Origin: Shewanella algicola
GTDB taxonomy: Bacteria > Pseudomonadota > Gammaproteobacteria > Enterobacterales > Shewanellaceae
Assembly (NCBI RefSeq): GCF_014648035.1
Contig: NZ_BMQI01000013.1
Coordinates: 38,465 to 102,464 of the forward strand
Length of the DNA: 64,000 nucleotides
Reading direction: 5' to 3'
A program made the position numbers and the translations under genes. The notes under the pieces were generated by a model. The model searched no databases, was not told where the DNA came from, and saw only the letters and a list, made by a program, of their open reading frames with translations. Below, piece after piece: positions 37,822 through 49,441 of the stretch; the first letter of the stretch is position 1; the number at the start of each line of letters is the position of its first letter.

Positions 37822-37837
37822 TGTTTCACGTGGAACA
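37822..37837. promoter_or_regulatory. parS-like ParB-binding site 3
   Basis: TGTTTCACGTGGAACA: left half TGTTTCAC and right half GTGGAACA, one mismatch from a full palindrome and within the parS pattern. It lies intergenically between tusA and the fadA terminator. Confidence 0.85.
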
Positions 37838-37863
37838 TTAGCCAAAGCAGAAAAATTTAAAAA

Positions 37864-37894
37864 TAAAAAAAACGAGCCAAATTGGCTCGTTTTT
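37864..37894 (-). terminator. Terminator of fadBA
   Basis: The minus strand reads AAAAACGAGCC-AATTT-GGCTCG followed by eight T, 50 bp past the fadA stop. Confidence 0.9.
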
Positions 37895-37942
37895 AATGTT
37901 ATTCGTAAACTGAGTTTTGCTCAGTTTTAAATAAAATGTTTT

Positions 37943-39109
<1,167 letters not shown>

Positions 39110-39128
39110 TTAATTCCTTTCCCACTGA

Positions 39129-41279
39129 TTAGGCTTGGTAGTAACTACCGTTGTTGGCTGCAAGTTCGCGCATTGCGTCGGTAACTTGATATAAGCCACC
39201 AAGATGTGCGTATTTGTCTGCTAGGGCAACAAAATTGGCAACGCCCATGGTATCTATGTAACGGAATACACCACCACGGAATGGAGGGAAACCAATACCG
39301 TAAACTAGACCCATATCGCCTTCAGCAGGTGATGCAATAATGCCTTCTTCTAAACAACGAACCGTTTCGATGATCATTGGGATCATACAGCGTGCGATGA
39401 TGTCATCTGACTCAAACGCCTTTAATGCGCCAAACTCAGCACTTAATAATTCGTAGCTTGTAGGGTCAATGTCTTTTTTCGGTTTACCGCGACGGTCGAC
39501 TGAGTAAGCATAGAAACCTTTGGTGTTCTTTTGGCCTAGACGCTTGTTTTCAAACATAATATCGATAGCGTCTTTGCCGTTTTTGCCCATGCGATCAGGG
39601 AAACCTTCTGCCATAACCGCTTGTGCGTGATGACCTGTATCTAGGCCTACTACGTCAAGTAAGTATGCTGGGCCCATTGGCCAACCAAATTGTTTTTCCA
39701 TGACTTTATCAACAGCGGCAAAGTCAGCACCTTCAGCAAGTAGGCCGCTAAAGCCTGCGAAGTATGGGAACAACACGCGGTTAACGAAGAAGCCTGGGCA
39801 GTCGTTTACTACGATTGGTGTTTTACCCATTTTGCTTGCGTAAGCGACAACCGATGCAATAGTTTCGTCTGAACTGTGTTCGCCGCGGATAACTTCAACC
39901 AATGGCATTTTGTGCACTGGATTAAAGAAATGCATACCGCAGAAACGTTCAGGTTTTTTGAGGCTTTTAGCTAATAAGTTGATTGAAATAGTTGAGGTAT
40001 TTGAAGCAATAATCGCATCGTCTGCAACTTGACCTTCAACCTCGGTTAATACTGTTGCTTTCACTTTTGGATGCTCAACAACGGCTTCAACCACAATGTC
40101 GCTATCTTTAATGGCGGCATAATCAAGCGATGGAGTGATGTTGTTAAGTACCTTAGCCATTTTTTCAGGGGTAGAGCGGCCACGAGCAACTTGTGTTGAT
40201 AGAATTTTAGCCGCTTCATTTAAGCCTAACTCTAATGCTGGTTGGGCGATGTCTTTCATCACGATTGGCGTGCCTTTACTGGCACTTTGGTATGCAATAC
40301 CACCACCCATGATACCAGCACCTAGTACGGCAGCTTGATTAACATCTTTAGCTAATTTACCCGCTTTCTTGGCTTTAGCTTTAACAAATTGGTCATTTAA
40401 GAAAATACCAATAAGTGCTTGGGCAACTTCTGTTTTAGCCAATTTAATGAATGCTTGAGCTTCAACTTTCAATGCGTCTTCTCGACCAAAGCCTGCCGCT
40501 TGTTCAACCACATTCACAGCCGCCATAGGTGCAGGATAATGTTTTCCTGCAACAGAGAACACCATGCCTTTAGCGGTACTAAAACACATCATTGCTTCTA
40601 GTTTTGGTAGCATTAGTGGCGATTGTTTTAGTGTACGACGAGCTTGCCAATCGATGCTGCCAGCAAGTGCTTCATGCAACATTTGGATAGCAGAAGCTTC
40701 TAAATCTTCTGGTGCAACTACGGCATCAATAGCACCCACTCTTAAAGCATCTGCAGGACGCTGATCTTTACCTGAAGTTATCCATTCAAGTGCATTATCA
40801 GCACCAATGACTCTAGGTAAGCGTACTGTGCCACCAAACCCAGGGATAATGCCTAATTTTGTTTCTGGTAAACCGATGCGAGCATTGGTATCAACAACAC
40901 GGAGGTCTGTAGCTAAAATAGTTTCAAAACCACCACCAAGAGCAAAACCGTTTACTGCAGATACAGTTGGGAACGGTAAGTCTTCAAGTTTGTTGAACAC
41001 TGCATTGGCTTGTTCAACCCATGCAAGTAACGTTGCGTCGTCTTGTTTGAACAAACTTAAGAATTCTGTGATATCAGCACCAACAATAAAAGTGCTTTTT
41101 GCTGATGTCAGCAATAACGCTTTGATATTGGTGTTTTGCTTTATGCTGTCTAATGCAGCATCTAATGAGGCTAGAGTTTCTCTGTCGAATTTGTTTACCG
41201 AACCAGGTGCGTTAAAGCACAGTTTGGCAATATTATCTTCAAGTAACTCAACCTGAATGGTAGGGCTTTGGTAGATCAT
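39129..41279 (-). CDS. fadB: Fatty-acid oxidation complex subunit alpha FadB
   Basis: Trifunctional enoyl-CoA hydratase / 3-hydroxyacyl-CoA dehydrogenase with epimerase/isomerase activity. The 716-residue protein has a crotonase domain (about 1-190: [31 protein letters not shown]), the NAD-binding [14 protein letters not shown] (about 320) and the dehydrogenase segments [20 protein letters not shown] and [17 protein letters not shown]. First gene of fadBA, with a palindrome in its upstream region. Confidence 0.98.
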   Translation of the reverse strand: MIYQSPTIQVELLEDNIAKLCFNAPGSVNKFDRETLASLDAALDSIKQNTNIKALLLTSAKSTFIVGADITEFLSLFKQDDATLLAWVEQANAVFNKLEDLPFPTVSAVNGFALGGGFETILATDLRVVDTNARIGLPETKLGIIPGFGGTVRLPRVIGADNALEWITSGKDQRPADALRVGAIDAVVAPEDLEASAIQMLHEALAGSIDWQARRTLKQSPLMLPKLEAMMCFSTAKGMVFSVAGKHYPAPMAAVNVVEQAAGFGREDALKVEAQAFIKLAKTEVAQALIGIFLNDQFVKAKAKKAGKLAKDVNQAAVLGAGIMGGGIAYQSASKGTPIVMKDIAQPALELGLNEAAKILSTQVARGRSTPEKMAKVLNNITPSLDYAAIKDSDIVVEAVVEHPKVKATVLTEVEGQVADDAIIASNTSTISINLLAKSLKKPERFCGMHFFNPVHKMPLVEVIRGEHSSDETIASVVAYASKMGKTPIVVNDCPGFFVNRVLFPYFAGFSGLLAEGADFAAVDKVMEKQFGWPMGPAYLLDVVGLDTGHHAQAVMAEGFPDRMGKNGKDAIDIMFENKRLGQKNTKGFYAYSVDRRGKPKKDIDPTSYELLSAEFGALKAFESDDIIARCMIPMIIETVRCLEEGIIASPAEGDMGLVYGIGFPPFRGGVFRYIDTMGVANFVALADKYAHLGGLYQVTDAMRELAANNGSYYQA

Positions 41280-41422
41280 TGCTTGCTTCCTTATTGCTTA
41301 AAAGCGACTTCCACATCTTATTTACTGTGCAGTTATCAAGCTCAATTCACAGCAGTTTAGGCCATCTATTGACCAATTGATTATCAGTGTGCGACTAAAT
41401 GAGAAAAATTACAACACCCAAT

Positions 41423-41438
41423 TTAAACGGCCGTTTAA
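41423..41438. promoter_or_regulatory. 16-bp palindrome between fadB and pepQ, possible PsrA/FadR-type operator
   Basis: TTAAACGGCCGTTTAA is a perfect palindrome about 145 bp upstream of fadB. Its AAAC-N4-GTTT core fits the pattern described for PsrA-type TetR regulators of fatty-acid oxidation in gammaproteobacteria. The regulator assignment is an inference from motif and context. Confidence 0.7.
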
Positions 41439-41513
41439 TTTTTTATCATCTAGCGATGCGTTTTCTAGTTTGTGATAGACTTATTGGGTTAAAACTTATC
41501 AAAGGGACAATCT

Positions 41514-42833
41514 ATGGATCAGTTAGCCCATCTATATCATGCGCATATTACCGAGCTTAATCGTCGTGTTGCTGATATTTGTCAACGTGAAAACCTTGCC
41601 GGCATTGTGATCCATTCGGGGCAACCTCATAGACAATTTTTAGATGATCTAAATTACCCCTTTAAAGTCAGCCCACAATTTAAAGCTTGGCTGCCAATTT
41701 TAGACACCCCTAACTGTTGGGTAATTGCTAATGGCCAAGACAAGCCGACTTTAGTGTTTTACCGTCCTGTTGATTTTTGGCATAAAGTGAATGATGTGCC
41801 ACAAACTTTTTGGACAGAACATTTTAATATCCAGTTATTAACAAAACCTGATCGCATTGCTGATTACTTACCTAAAAATATGACCGCATGGGCCTATATC
41901 GGTGAGCACTTAGATGTGGCTGATGTGTTAGGTTTTACTGCCCGTAACCCAGATGCTGTGATGAATTACTTACATTATCATCGCGCTGATAAAACACAGT
42001 ATGAGCTTGAGTGTTTGCGCCGCGCCAACCAAATTGCCATTAAAGGCCATTTAGCGGCCAAAAATGCGTTTTATAATGGGGCGAGTGAGTTCGAAATTCA
42101 GCAGTGCTATTTATTGGAAATCGGCCAAGGTGAGAATGATGTTCCCTATGGCAATATTGTCGCATTAAATCAAAATTCTGCGATTTTACATTACACCGCA
42201 CTTGAGCATACTAAACCTGAACAAAGGTTATCTTTTTTGATTGATGCGGGTGCTAATTTTCATGGGTATGCTGCTGATATTACACGTACTTATGCTTTTG
42301 AGAAAAATCGTTTTTATCAATTGATTGTCGCGCTTAATAAAGTGCAACTCGCCATTATTGAACAAATGAAACCCGGCGTTAAATATGTTGATTTACATAT
42401 TGCGACACATGAACATATTGGCCAATTACTCGTTGATTTTGAACTTGCAACCGGCACAGTTGAGCAATTAGTTGCACAAGGCATTACCAGTGCTTTTTTC
42501 CCTCATGGCTTAGGGCATATGTTAGGGGTGCAGGTGCATGATATGGGCGGTTATGCTCATGATGAACGAGGTACGCACATTGCTGCGCCAGATGCGCATC
42601 CATTTTTACGCTGCACTCGTGTTTTAGCCGCAAATCAAGTGCTAACAGTTGAGCCTGGTATTTATATTATTGATACCTTACTTGAACAACTATCGCCGTC
42701 AGCAAAACAAGTGATTAACTGGAAAACGGTAGATGAGTTGCGGCCTTTTGGTGGGATCAGAATAGAAGATAACGTAATCGTGCATCAAAACCGGGTCGAA
42801 AACATGACAAGAGAGTTTGGTTTAGTTGATTGA
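41514..42833 (+). CDS. pepQ: Xaa-Pro dipeptidase (prolidase)
   Basis: Dinuclear-metal peptidase cleaving Xaa-Pro dipeptides (related enzymes also hydrolyse organophosphates). The 439-residue protein has the pita-bread metal ligands: two Asp in [18 protein letters not shown], His in [13 protein letters not shown], Glu in LTVEPGIYI and Glu in GGIRIEDNV. Overlaps yigZ by 8 bp, so the two are translationally coupled. Confidence 0.96.
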   Translation: MDQLAHLYHAHITELNRRVADICQRENLAGIVIHSGQPHRQFLDDLNYPFKVSPQFKAWLPILDTPNCWVIANGQDKPTLVFYRPVDFWHKVNDVPQTFWTEHFNIQLLTKPDRIADYLPKNMTAWAYIGEHLDVADVLGFTARNPDAVMNYLHYHRADKTQYELECLRRANQIAIKGHLAAKNAFYNGASEFEIQQCYLLEIGQGENDVPYGNIVALNQNSAILHYTALEHTKPEQRLSFLIDAGANFHGYAADITRTYAFEKNRFYQLIVALNKVQLAIIEQMKPGVKYVDLHIATHEHIGQLLVDFELATGTVEQLVAQGITSAFFPHGLGHMLGVQVHDMGGYAHDERGTHIAAPDAHPFLRCTRVLAANQVLTVEPGIYIIDTLLEQLSPSAKQVINWKTVDELRPFGGIRIEDNVIVHQNRVENMTREFGLVD

Positions 42834-43440
42834 GTCATATTTAATACCTCAAGCTAATGTGTTGATAGAGGAAGAGATAAAGCATAGCCGCTTTATCTCT
42901 TTGTTGTTTCATTGTCCAAATCAACAACAAATGAAGTTAGCGCTTACTGACATAAAGCTACAATATCCAGGAGCGAGTCATTATTGTTATGCATTTGTGG
43001 CTGGCAGCCCTGAAAATACCATTGATATGGGGGCGAGTGATGATGGTGAACCGTCGGGCAGTGCCGGAAAACCCATGTTAGCGTGCCTGCAGGGAGCGAA
43101 TATTGGTGAGCTTGGTGCAATCGTTGTGCGTTACTTTGGTGGTACCAAGTTGGGCGTGGGTGGTTTAGTTCGTGCTTATACCTCAGGGATTAAGCAAGGA
43201 TTGCCTCAAGTACAAACGCAAATAAAGCATATACGCTACCCAACGAGTTTAGTGTGTCATTATGCGCAATTAACCGATGTAGAATATTTAGTTAATCAAC
43301 ATGATGGTGTGGTTATTGATAAAGTGTTTACTGATAGGGTTGAAGTTCATTTTGAATTGGCCAAATCATACCATCAAGATTTTAATCAAGCTTTAGCGAC
43401 CCTGACTCAGGGCCAGTTACAAGTAAAGTTTACAGTTTGA
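42826..43440 (+). CDS. yigZ: YigZ/IMPACT (UPF0029) family protein
   Basis: The 204-residue protein has the family signature [20 protein letters not shown] and [19 protein letters not shown], with a C-terminal ferredoxin-like domain. The molecular role is uncertain; its eukaryotic relative IMPACT binds GCN1. The start is probably TTG at 42826, within the end of pepQ; homologues begin at the next residues (ESYLIP). The pepQ-yigZ-trkH-hemG order is as in E. coli. Confidence 0.92.
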   Translation: MIESYLIPQANVLIEEEIKHSRFISLLFHCPNQQQMKLALTDIKLQYPGASHYCYAFVAGSPENTIDMGASDDGEPSGSAGKPMLACLQGANIGELGAIVVRYFGGTKLGVGGLVRAYTSGIKQGLPQVQTQIKHIRYPTSLVCHYAQLTDVEYLVNQHDGVVIDKVFTDRVEVHFELAKSYHQDFNQALATLTQGQLQVKFTV

Positions 43441-43513
43441 CCAATGGCAAACTTATGCCAGAATGTCATTCAATTGTTAACATGGTCGCAGTACAACCTA
43501 AACAGAATCCTTA

Positions 43514-44971
43514 ATGCAATATAAAACAATTATTAGAATCACCGGTTTGCTGATGGGGTTATTTTCAATCACCATGTTACCGTCGGCATTAGTGGCTATC
43601 TTGTATAAAGATGGCGGTGGTACCGCGTTCATTCAGGCCTTTTTTGTCAGTATCTTTTTAGGCTTTTTATTGTGGTACCCCAATCGTCATCAAAAAGGTG
43701 ACCTTCGTACCCGCGAGGGGTTCTTGATTGTGGTGTTATTCTGGACGGTTCTTGGGTCGATAGGGGCGCTGCCGTTTATTTTCTCCAACGAGCCGAATCT
43801 TAGTTGGACTGACAGTTTTTTTGAGTCCTTTTCTGCGTTAACCACCACTGGGGCTACCGTTATTGTTGGCCTTGACGACCTACCTAAATCGGTATTGTTT
43901 TATCGCCATTTACTGCAGTGGATGGGCGGCATGGGTATCATTGTACTTGCTGTGGCTATTTTACCGCTGTTAGGTATTGGTGGTATGCAGTTATATAAAG
44001 CCGAAGTTCCTGGTCCAGTAAAAGACACCAAGGTTACCCCTCGTATTGCAGAAACAGCCAAAGCCTTGTGGTACATTTATTTTATGCTGACAACCTTGTG
44101 TGCGTTAGCATTTTACTTTGCCGGAATGGACGCTTTTGATGCTATTTGTCATTCATTTTCAACGATTGCGATTGGTGGATTTTCTACCCATGATGCCAGT
44201 TTAGGGTATTTTGATAGCCCATTAATCAATGTCATTTGTGCGGTTTTCTTACTGATTGCAGCCGTCAATTTTAGTCTGCATTTTGCCGCATTTAGTTGGC
44301 GTGGGATTAACTTTAAAATCTATTTTAAAGATGCCGAATTTAAAGTGTTAATTGCCGTGCAGCTGCTATTAACAGCCATTTGTTTTATGACGCTATATCA
44401 GTCTGGTGTTTACGATTCGGCAGAAAAAACCCTCGATTATGCATTCTTTCAAGTGGTATCTATTTCGACCACCGCCGGGTTTGGCACTGAAAGCTTTCAT
44501 TCCTGGCCATTGTTTTTACCTATTTTGTTAATATTTTCGAGCTTTATTGGTGGCTGTGCGGGTTCAACCGGTGGCGGTATGAAAGTGATTCGCTTGATTC
44601 TATTGGTATTACAAGGCTCGCGCGAATTGAAACGTTTAGTTCATCCTAAGGCGATGTATTCAATCCGGATCGGCGGGAATGCATTACCAGACCGGATTAT
44701 TGATGCGGTTTGGGGGTTCTTTTCTGCATATGCTTTGGTCTTTGTGGTGTGTATGGTGATTTTAATGGCAATGGAAATGGATGCGATTACGGCATTTAGT
44801 GCCACTGCGGCGAGTATTAATAACTTAGGCCCTGGTTTAGGAGACGTTGCTTCAAGCTATGCTAACGTCACCGATGGCGCTAAGTGGGTATTGATTGTTG
44901 CGATGTTGTTTGGTCGATTAGAGGTCTTTACATTGTTGGTCTTGTTTACCCCTACTTTTTGGAAAAATTAA
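43514..44971 (+). CDS. trkH: Trk potassium uptake membrane protein TrkH (copy 1)
   Basis: K+-translocating subunit of the Trk system. The 485-residue membrane protein has the four pore segments with filter-like sequences TTTGATVIVG, STIAIGGFSTH, STTAGFGTES and INNLGPGLG. Stop and hemG start overlap as TAATG. The matching regulatory subunit TrkA is encoded at 48016-49425. Confidence 0.96.
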   Translation: MQYKTIIRITGLLMGLFSITMLPSALVAILYKDGGGTAFIQAFFVSIFLGFLLWYPNRHQKGDLRTREGFLIVVLFWTVLGSIGALPFIFSNEPNLSWTDSFFESFSALTTTGATVIVGLDDLPKSVLFYRHLLQWMGGMGIIVLAVAILPLLGIGGMQLYKAEVPGPVKDTKVTPRIAETAKALWYIYFMLTTLCALAFYFAGMDAFDAICHSFSTIAIGGFSTHDASLGYFDSPLINVICAVFLLIAAVNFSLHFAAFSWRGINFKIYFKDAEFKVLIAVQLLLTAICFMTLYQSGVYDSAEKTLDYAFFQVVSISTTAGFGTESFHSWPLFLPILLIFSSFIGGCAGSTGGGMKVIRLILLVLQGSRELKRLVHPKAMYSIRIGGNALPDRIIDAVWGFFSAYALVFVVCMVILMAMEMDAITAFSATAASINNLGPGLGDVASSYANVTDGAKWVLIVAMLFGRLEVFTLLVLFTPTFWKN

Positions 44972-45504
44972 TGTTAAAAACGGCAATTTTGTATTCAACA
45001 GTTGATGGACAAACCTTGGCTATTTGTCAGCGAATTGAGCAAGTTCTTCGCGAAAGTGGCGAGCAAGTAACAGTGATTAACCTAACGGATGTGACTGCTG
45101 AGCAACTAACCGCAGTGGATAAAGTGGTGATTGGTGCCAGTATCCGTTATGGCAAACATCGACCTGAATTATTTAAGTTTGCAGCACAGCACCAAGCATT
45201 GCTCGACACTAAGTTGAACAGTTTTTTTACCGTAAACGTTGTTGCCAGAAAACCGCTAAAAAATACCCCTGAAACCAATCCTTATATGCAGAAGTTTTTA
45301 ACTCTGTCGGCTTGGACACCTAATATGTTAGGTGTATTTGCGGGCAAGATTGATTATCCTCGCTACCGATTTTTTGACAAGGTTATGATTCGTTTCATTA
45401 TGTGGATGACCAAAGGGCCAACTGATACCAGCGGCACGTTTGAATTTACAGATTGGGATAAAGTTGACGATTATGCCAAACAAATCGTGGCGCAAAAGCA
45501 TTAA
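44971..45504 (+). CDS. hemG: Menaquinone-dependent protoporphyrinogen IX dehydrogenase HemG (copy 1)
   Basis: Flavodoxin-like FMN enzyme that oxidises protoporphyrinogen IX in haem synthesis, passing electrons to quinones. The 177-residue protein has the FMN loop YSTVDGQTLAI, IGASIRYG and the long-chain insertion VVARKPLKNTPETNPYMQKFL that is typical of HemG and absent from ordinary flavodoxins. The frame extends upstream into trkH, but the conserved start MLKTAILYST at 44971 overlaps the trkH stop by one base. Confidence 0.95.
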   Translation: MLKTAILYSTVDGQTLAICQRIEQVLRESGEQVTVINLTDVTAEQLTAVDKVVIGASIRYGKHRPELFKFAAQHQALLDTKLNSFFTVNVVARKPLKNTPETNPYMQKFLTLSAWTPNMLGVFAGKIDYPRYRFFDKVMIRFIMWMTKGPTDTSGTFEFTDWDKVDDYAKQIVAQKH

Positions 45505-45508
45505 CTTG

Positions 45509-45817
45509 CTAACTGGCGCAATAACGGCGGTGAAGAATGGATATCACTTCGGTTACTTGATCATCTTTAAGGGTGTAATACACCACTTGTGATCTTTTAC
45601 GCGTATTCACTAAGTCTTGTGTGCGCAGTACGGCTAAATGTTGTGACAATGCAGACTGGCTCAAAGGCACTGTTTCATTCAGCTCTGTCACACTGTGTTC
45701 TTTTTCCAGCAGCAAGCATAAAATCATCAGTCGATACGGATTCGCTATTGCCTTTAGCCATTGTGCGGCCGTTTCAGCATTATTAAGCATGGTGACGACA
45801 TCGATATCTTGCTGCAT
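45509..45817 (-). CDS. ArsR-family regulator resembling persulfide/redox sensors BigR/YgaV/SqrR
   Basis: The 102-residue winged-helix protein has the ArsR recognition helix LSQSALSQHLAVLRTQDLV and the beta wing TRKRSQVVYYTL. Two cysteines, Cys34 in NPYRLMILC and Cys100 in HRRYCAS, are placed as in the BigR/YgaV/SqrR group, which senses sulfane sulfur or redox state by a Cys-Cys link. The metal-site CxC of arsenic/cadmium sensors is absent. A perfect dyad lies just upstream (45841-45861). Its 3' end meets hemG copy 1 convergently. Confidence 0.85.
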   Translation of the reverse strand: MQQDIDVVTMLNNAETAAQWLKAIANPYRLMILCLLLEKEHSVTELNETVPLSQSALSQHLAVLRTQDLVNTRKRSQVVYYTLKDDQVTEVISILHRRYCAS

Positions 45818-45840
45818 GAGTATTCCAACCTAGTTAACTT

Positions 45841-45861
45841 GAGTTAGTTTAACACTAACTC
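45841..45861. promoter_or_regulatory. Inverted repeat, candidate operator of the ArsR-type regulator
   Basis: GAGTTAGT-TTAAC-ACTAACTC, perfect 8-bp arms, 24 bp upstream of the ArsR start and between it and the divergent hemG copy 2. Small ArsR regulators normally bind such dyads at their own promoter. Confidence 0.7.
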
Positions 45862-46011
45862 CCTATTTAATATCATCATACTTCTGCACTTCACAGATCT
45901 CAATTTTAACTATTAAATATATGAGCTATTTCTAATTTGTGATCATTGCTTAGGTTTAAAAACCACTTTTTATGCCAAACTGAGGCAAATAACGCAGTAA
46001 TGAGAAATAAC

Positions 46012-46563
46012 ATGGCGCACATATTAGTACTTTATTATTCTCGTGGAGGCCACACGGCTCAAATTAGCCGTGCTATTGCTGATCAAATTATCGCTAATGG
46101 TGATCAATGTGATGTAGTAAATATCCATGATACTAAACAAAAACCGATTGAATGGGATAAATATCAAGCCGTAGCTTTAGGTGCCTGTGTTTTGTATGGC
46201 TCATACCATAAGTCGGTTTTTGAATTTGTCAGCCAACATCAGCAAGCTTTATCGAATATTCCAAATAGCTTTTTCTGTGTCAATGTTGTTGCACGTAACC
46301 CTGAAAAACGCATCCCTGAAAACAATAAATATTTACAGAAATTCTTAACCTTATCAGCTTGGAAGCCACAAGATGTTAAGATTATTGCCGGTAAGGTGGA
46401 TTATCCATCTTGGCCTTGGTACGACAGTTTAATGATTAGGTTGATCATGAAAATGACTGATGGACCGACAGATCCTACCGCCATTATTGACTATACCGAT
46501 TGGGAAGATGTGAAAGCTTACGGCAATCACATTGCTAAGCTGGCTCAAGTTGAGTTTAGCTAG
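46012..46563 (+). CDS. hemG: HemG-like protoporphyrinogen dehydrogenase (copy 2)
   Basis: A 183-residue second HemG-type long-chain flavodoxin: FMN loop YYSRGGHTAQIS, LGACVLYGSYH, the insertion VVARNPEKRIPENNKYLQKFLTLSAW and IDYTDWEDVKAYG. It is clearly a paralogue of the gene at 44971 but diverged, with RGGHT in place of VDGQT. The frame continues upstream to 45946, but MAHILVLYYS at 46012 is the family start. Divergent from the ArsR gene and convergent with trkH copy 2; it may be a regulated isozyme. Confidence 0.9.
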   Translation: MAHILVLYYSRGGHTAQISRAIADQIIANGDQCDVVNIHDTKQKPIEWDKYQAVALGACVLYGSYHKSVFEFVSQHQQALSNIPNSFFCVNVVARNPEKRIPENNKYLQKFLTLSAWKPQDVKIIAGKVDYPSWPWYDSLMIRLIMKMTDGPTDPTAIIDYTDWEDVKAYGNHIAKLAQVEFS

Positions 46564-46566
46564 GGT

Positions 46567-48009
46567 CTAGAAGCGCCAAAACTTCGGGTGGAATAATACC
46601 GCTACGGTGAGAATTTCCAGGCGCCCTAAAAGCATACCCACAGCGAGGGCCCATTTAGCAATATCAGGCAAGGGGGCAAAGTTACCCGCAGGGCCGATTA
46701 TTGGCCCTAACCCTGGCCCAACATTGGTTACCGCGGTGATTGCGCCGGTAAAGCTGGTCATTGGGTCTAAGCCGGTTGACACTAAAATAATCGATAAGCC
46801 TAAAATCACCACAAACATCAACATAAAAAAAGCCATAATTGAGCGAACAATGTCATCATTTATTCGATGGCCGTTGTACTTTTCTTTAAACACGCCATTA
46901 GGATGAAATTGTTGTTTAATTTGCTGGCGCATAATTGAAAAAGCGATTTGGAAACGAAATATTTTTATCCCACCAGACGTTGAACCAGAACAGCTTCCGA
47001 TAAATATTAAGAACAAAAACACCACGCTCGCGACCGCTCCCCAAGCTTGATAATCTGTTAATCCGTAACCTGTTGTAGTGATAACGGATATTACGTTAAA
47101 GCTTGATAACCTCAGAGCATCAATAAAATCCATATGCTGATGTCGCCACAACCAAAATGCTAATGAACAAGACACCAATAACACAAACAGTAAAAAGCCT
47201 TTTACTTGTTGGTCATTCCATAATCGTAGACTGCGTTGTTGGATTGACTGAACAAACATGATTAACGGTAATCCACCCGCTAGCATAAATACGATACCCA
47301 CCCAATGAGCTTCATGTGAAAATGCTGCCATGGAGCGGTCTGACGTTGAGTAGCCACCGGTTGATAACGTGGTCATTGCGTGGTTAATGGCTTCAAACCA
47401 GTGCATTCCAGCAAGGTGGTAGGCTAGGGCACATAACAGTGTAAGCGCAAAATAAATCTGAAATAAATGCTTGGCCATATTCTGGGTACGCGGCATGGTT
47501 TTGTCGCTCCAGTCAGATGATTCTGTTCTAAATAGCCGCATACCACCCACGTTTAAAAAAGGTAGTATCGCTACTGCCATCACAATAAAGCCGATACCAC
47601 CAAGCCACTGCAACAGAGAACGCCACACTAAAATACTGTGGTCCATGGTATCTAAGCCGCTGAGCACGGTAGAGCCTGTGGTAGTGATACCTGACATGGT
47701 TTCAAAAAAGGCATCGGTGTAGTTGATGCCGTGGTACAAGGTGAAAGGCAATGCTGCAAAAAGACTGACCACAAACCACGTCACGCTGGTGAGCATGAAC
47801 ATGTCTCGAATATTGAGATTAAATTGTCGATTACGGCCATTTTGCAGACAAAGAATGGCGATAAAGCCGGTAAATAAGCCCGATATCATAAAATCGCCAA
47901 TGGTCTCTTCGCCATAAAATAGCGCAAATACCATTGGCACCAACATAAACCCTGTGAGTATCGAGAGAAAAATACCCAGAATAAAGATAAGCTGTTTTAT
48001 GTTAAACAT
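46567..48009 (-). CDS. trkH: Trk potassium uptake membrane protein TrkH (copy 2)
   Basis: The 480-residue K+ translocator has pore segments TTTGSTVLSG, LSTGGYSTSD, TTTGYGLTD and TNVGPGLG. It lies 6 bp after trkA, so this copy is co-transcribed with its regulatory subunit. It differs enough from copy 1 that it is probably an older paralogue (like TrkG/TrkH) rather than a recent duplication. Confidence 0.94.
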   Translation of the reverse strand: MFNIKQLIFILGIFLSILTGFMLVPMVFALFYGEETIGDFMISGLFTGFIAILCLQNGRNRQFNLNIRDMFMLTSVTWFVVSLFAALPFTLYHGINYTDAFFETMSGITTTGSTVLSGLDTMDHSILVWRSLLQWLGGIGFIVMAVAILPFLNVGGMRLFRTESSDWSDKTMPRTQNMAKHLFQIYFALTLLCALAYHLAGMHWFEAINHAMTTLSTGGYSTSDRSMAAFSHEAHWVGIVFMLAGGLPLIMFVQSIQQRSLRLWNDQQVKGFLLFVLLVSCSLAFWLWRHQHMDFIDALRLSSFNVISVITTTGYGLTDYQAWGAVASVVFLFLIFIGSCSGSTSGGIKIFRFQIAFSIMRQQIKQQFHPNGVFKEKYNGHRINDDIVRSIMAFFMLMFVVILGLSIILVSTGLDPMTSFTGAITAVTNVGPGLGPIIGPAGNFAPLPDIAKWALAVGMLLGRLEILTVAVLFHPKFWRF

Positions 48010-48015
48010 AAAAAC

Positions 48016-49425
48016 CTAAAAGAAAAATGCACTTGGTTGGAACAGTTTTTCTACATCACCAATAAACTTTTTATTCACTAAGAATAAAATCACATGGTCG
48101 CCTTGCAAGATGACAGTTTTGTCATGACCCATCAATACCTCGTCGTTACGAACTATTGCACCGATGGTGGTACCGGGCGGCAGTTTTATCTCACCAATTT
48201 GCTTGCCAACCACTTTTGAAGTGCTTGAATCACCATGCGCAATGGCTTCAATGGCTTCCGCTGCGCCACGGCGTAATGAATAAACATTACAAATATCACC
48301 TTGACGAATATGGGTTAATAAAGCAGAAATAGTGGCTTGTTGTGGTGAAATCGCAATGTCGATATTGGCTTCTTGCACAATATCAACATAGGCTTCACGC
48401 TGAATCAGCACCATGACTTTTTTGGCGCCCATGCGCTTTGCCAGTAATGCCGACATAATATTTGCTTCGTCATCGTTGGTGACGGCAATAAACACATCGG
48501 TTTGATCTATGTGTTCTTCAATCAATAATTCTTGGTCAGATGCATCACCGCAAAAAACAGTTGTTTTTTCAAGTTTTTCAGATAGTTGCTCTGCACGTTC
48601 TTGTCGGTGTTCAATCAGTTTTACTGAGTGATTACGTTGAAGTTTTTGTGCTAAGCCAAAGCCGATATTACCGCCACCCGCAATCATAATGTTACGGTAT
48701 GAGTTATCGAGCTTTTGCATTTCGCTCATTACTGCGCGAATATGGCGACTATCGGCGACAAAAAATACTTCATCATCGGCTTCAATAATGGTGGTACCGC
48801 GCGGCATAATCGGCCGACCTTGTCTAAAAATCGCCGCGACTCGGGTATCAATATTTGGCATGTGCTCACGTAATGTAGCTAATGCATTGCCGACTAAAGG
48901 CCCACCATAATAGGCTTTTACTGCGACTAGACTCAACTTACCTTTTGCAAATTCAAGTACTTGCAATGCTCCAGGGTATTCAACTAGTCTTTGTATGTAA
49001 GTGGTCACTAACTGTTCAGGGGCGATGAGCTCATCAATAATAAAACCACCACGCGGTTTAGCGTCACTGGTTTTAATCTCGCTGTTAATAAACAGTTTAT
49101 CTTGTAGTTCTAGGTAAGCTTCGGAGCGAATTCGGGCAATTTTTGTTGGCGTACCAAATAAACTGTAGGCAATTTGGCAAGCAGACATATTACATTCATC
49201 GCTGTTTGTCACAGCAATGAGCATATCGGCATCTTCTGCACCAGCTTCTTTTAAAACACTTGGATGGGCGCCATGGCCTACTACAACACGTAAATCAAAC
49301 TTATCTTGCAATAGCCTTAGTCTCGCTCGGTCGCTGTCGACTAAGGTGATGTCATTATTCTCTCCGACTAAGTTTTCAGCTAATGTGCCGCCAACTTGGC
49401 CCGCCCCTAAAATAATAATCTTCAT
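48016..49425 (-). CDS. trkA: Trk system potassium uptake regulatory protein TrkA
   Basis: Cytoplasmic NAD(H)/ATP-binding gate of the Trk channel. The 469-residue protein has two RCK_N domains ([19 protein letters not shown] at the start and [17 protein letters not shown] around 230) with following RCK_C domains. E. coli TrkA is 458 residues. Follows rsmB by 16 bp and precedes trkH copy 2. Confidence 0.97.
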   Translation of the reverse strand: MKIIILGAGQVGGTLAENLVGENNDITLVDSDRARLRLLQDKFDLRVVVGHGAHPSVLKEAGAEDADMLIAVTNSDECNMSACQIAYSLFGTPTKIARIRSEAYLELQDKLFINSEIKTSDAKPRGGFIIDELIAPEQLVTTYIQRLVEYPGALQVLEFAKGKLSLVAVKAYYGGPLVGNALATLREHMPNIDTRVAAIFRQGRPIMPRGTTIIEADDEVFFVADSRHIRAVMSEMQKLDNSYRNIMIAGGGNIGFGLAQKLQRNHSVKLIEHRQERAEQLSEKLEKTTVFCGDASDQELLIEEHIDQTDVFIAVTNDDEANIMSALLAKRMGAKKVMVLIQREAYVDIVQEANIDIAISPQQATISALLTHIRQGDICNVYSLRRGAAEAIEAIAHGDSSTSKVVGKQIGEIKLPPGTTIGAIVRNDEVLMGHDKTVILQGDHVILFLVNKKFIGDVEKLFQPSAFFF

Positions 49426-49441
49426 GGCTTTGGGTACATCC

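Noticed and set aside
40807..41256. 149-codon frame on the plus strand inside fadB
   Set aside because: Antisense shadow of the crotonase domain of FadB; no homology recognised.
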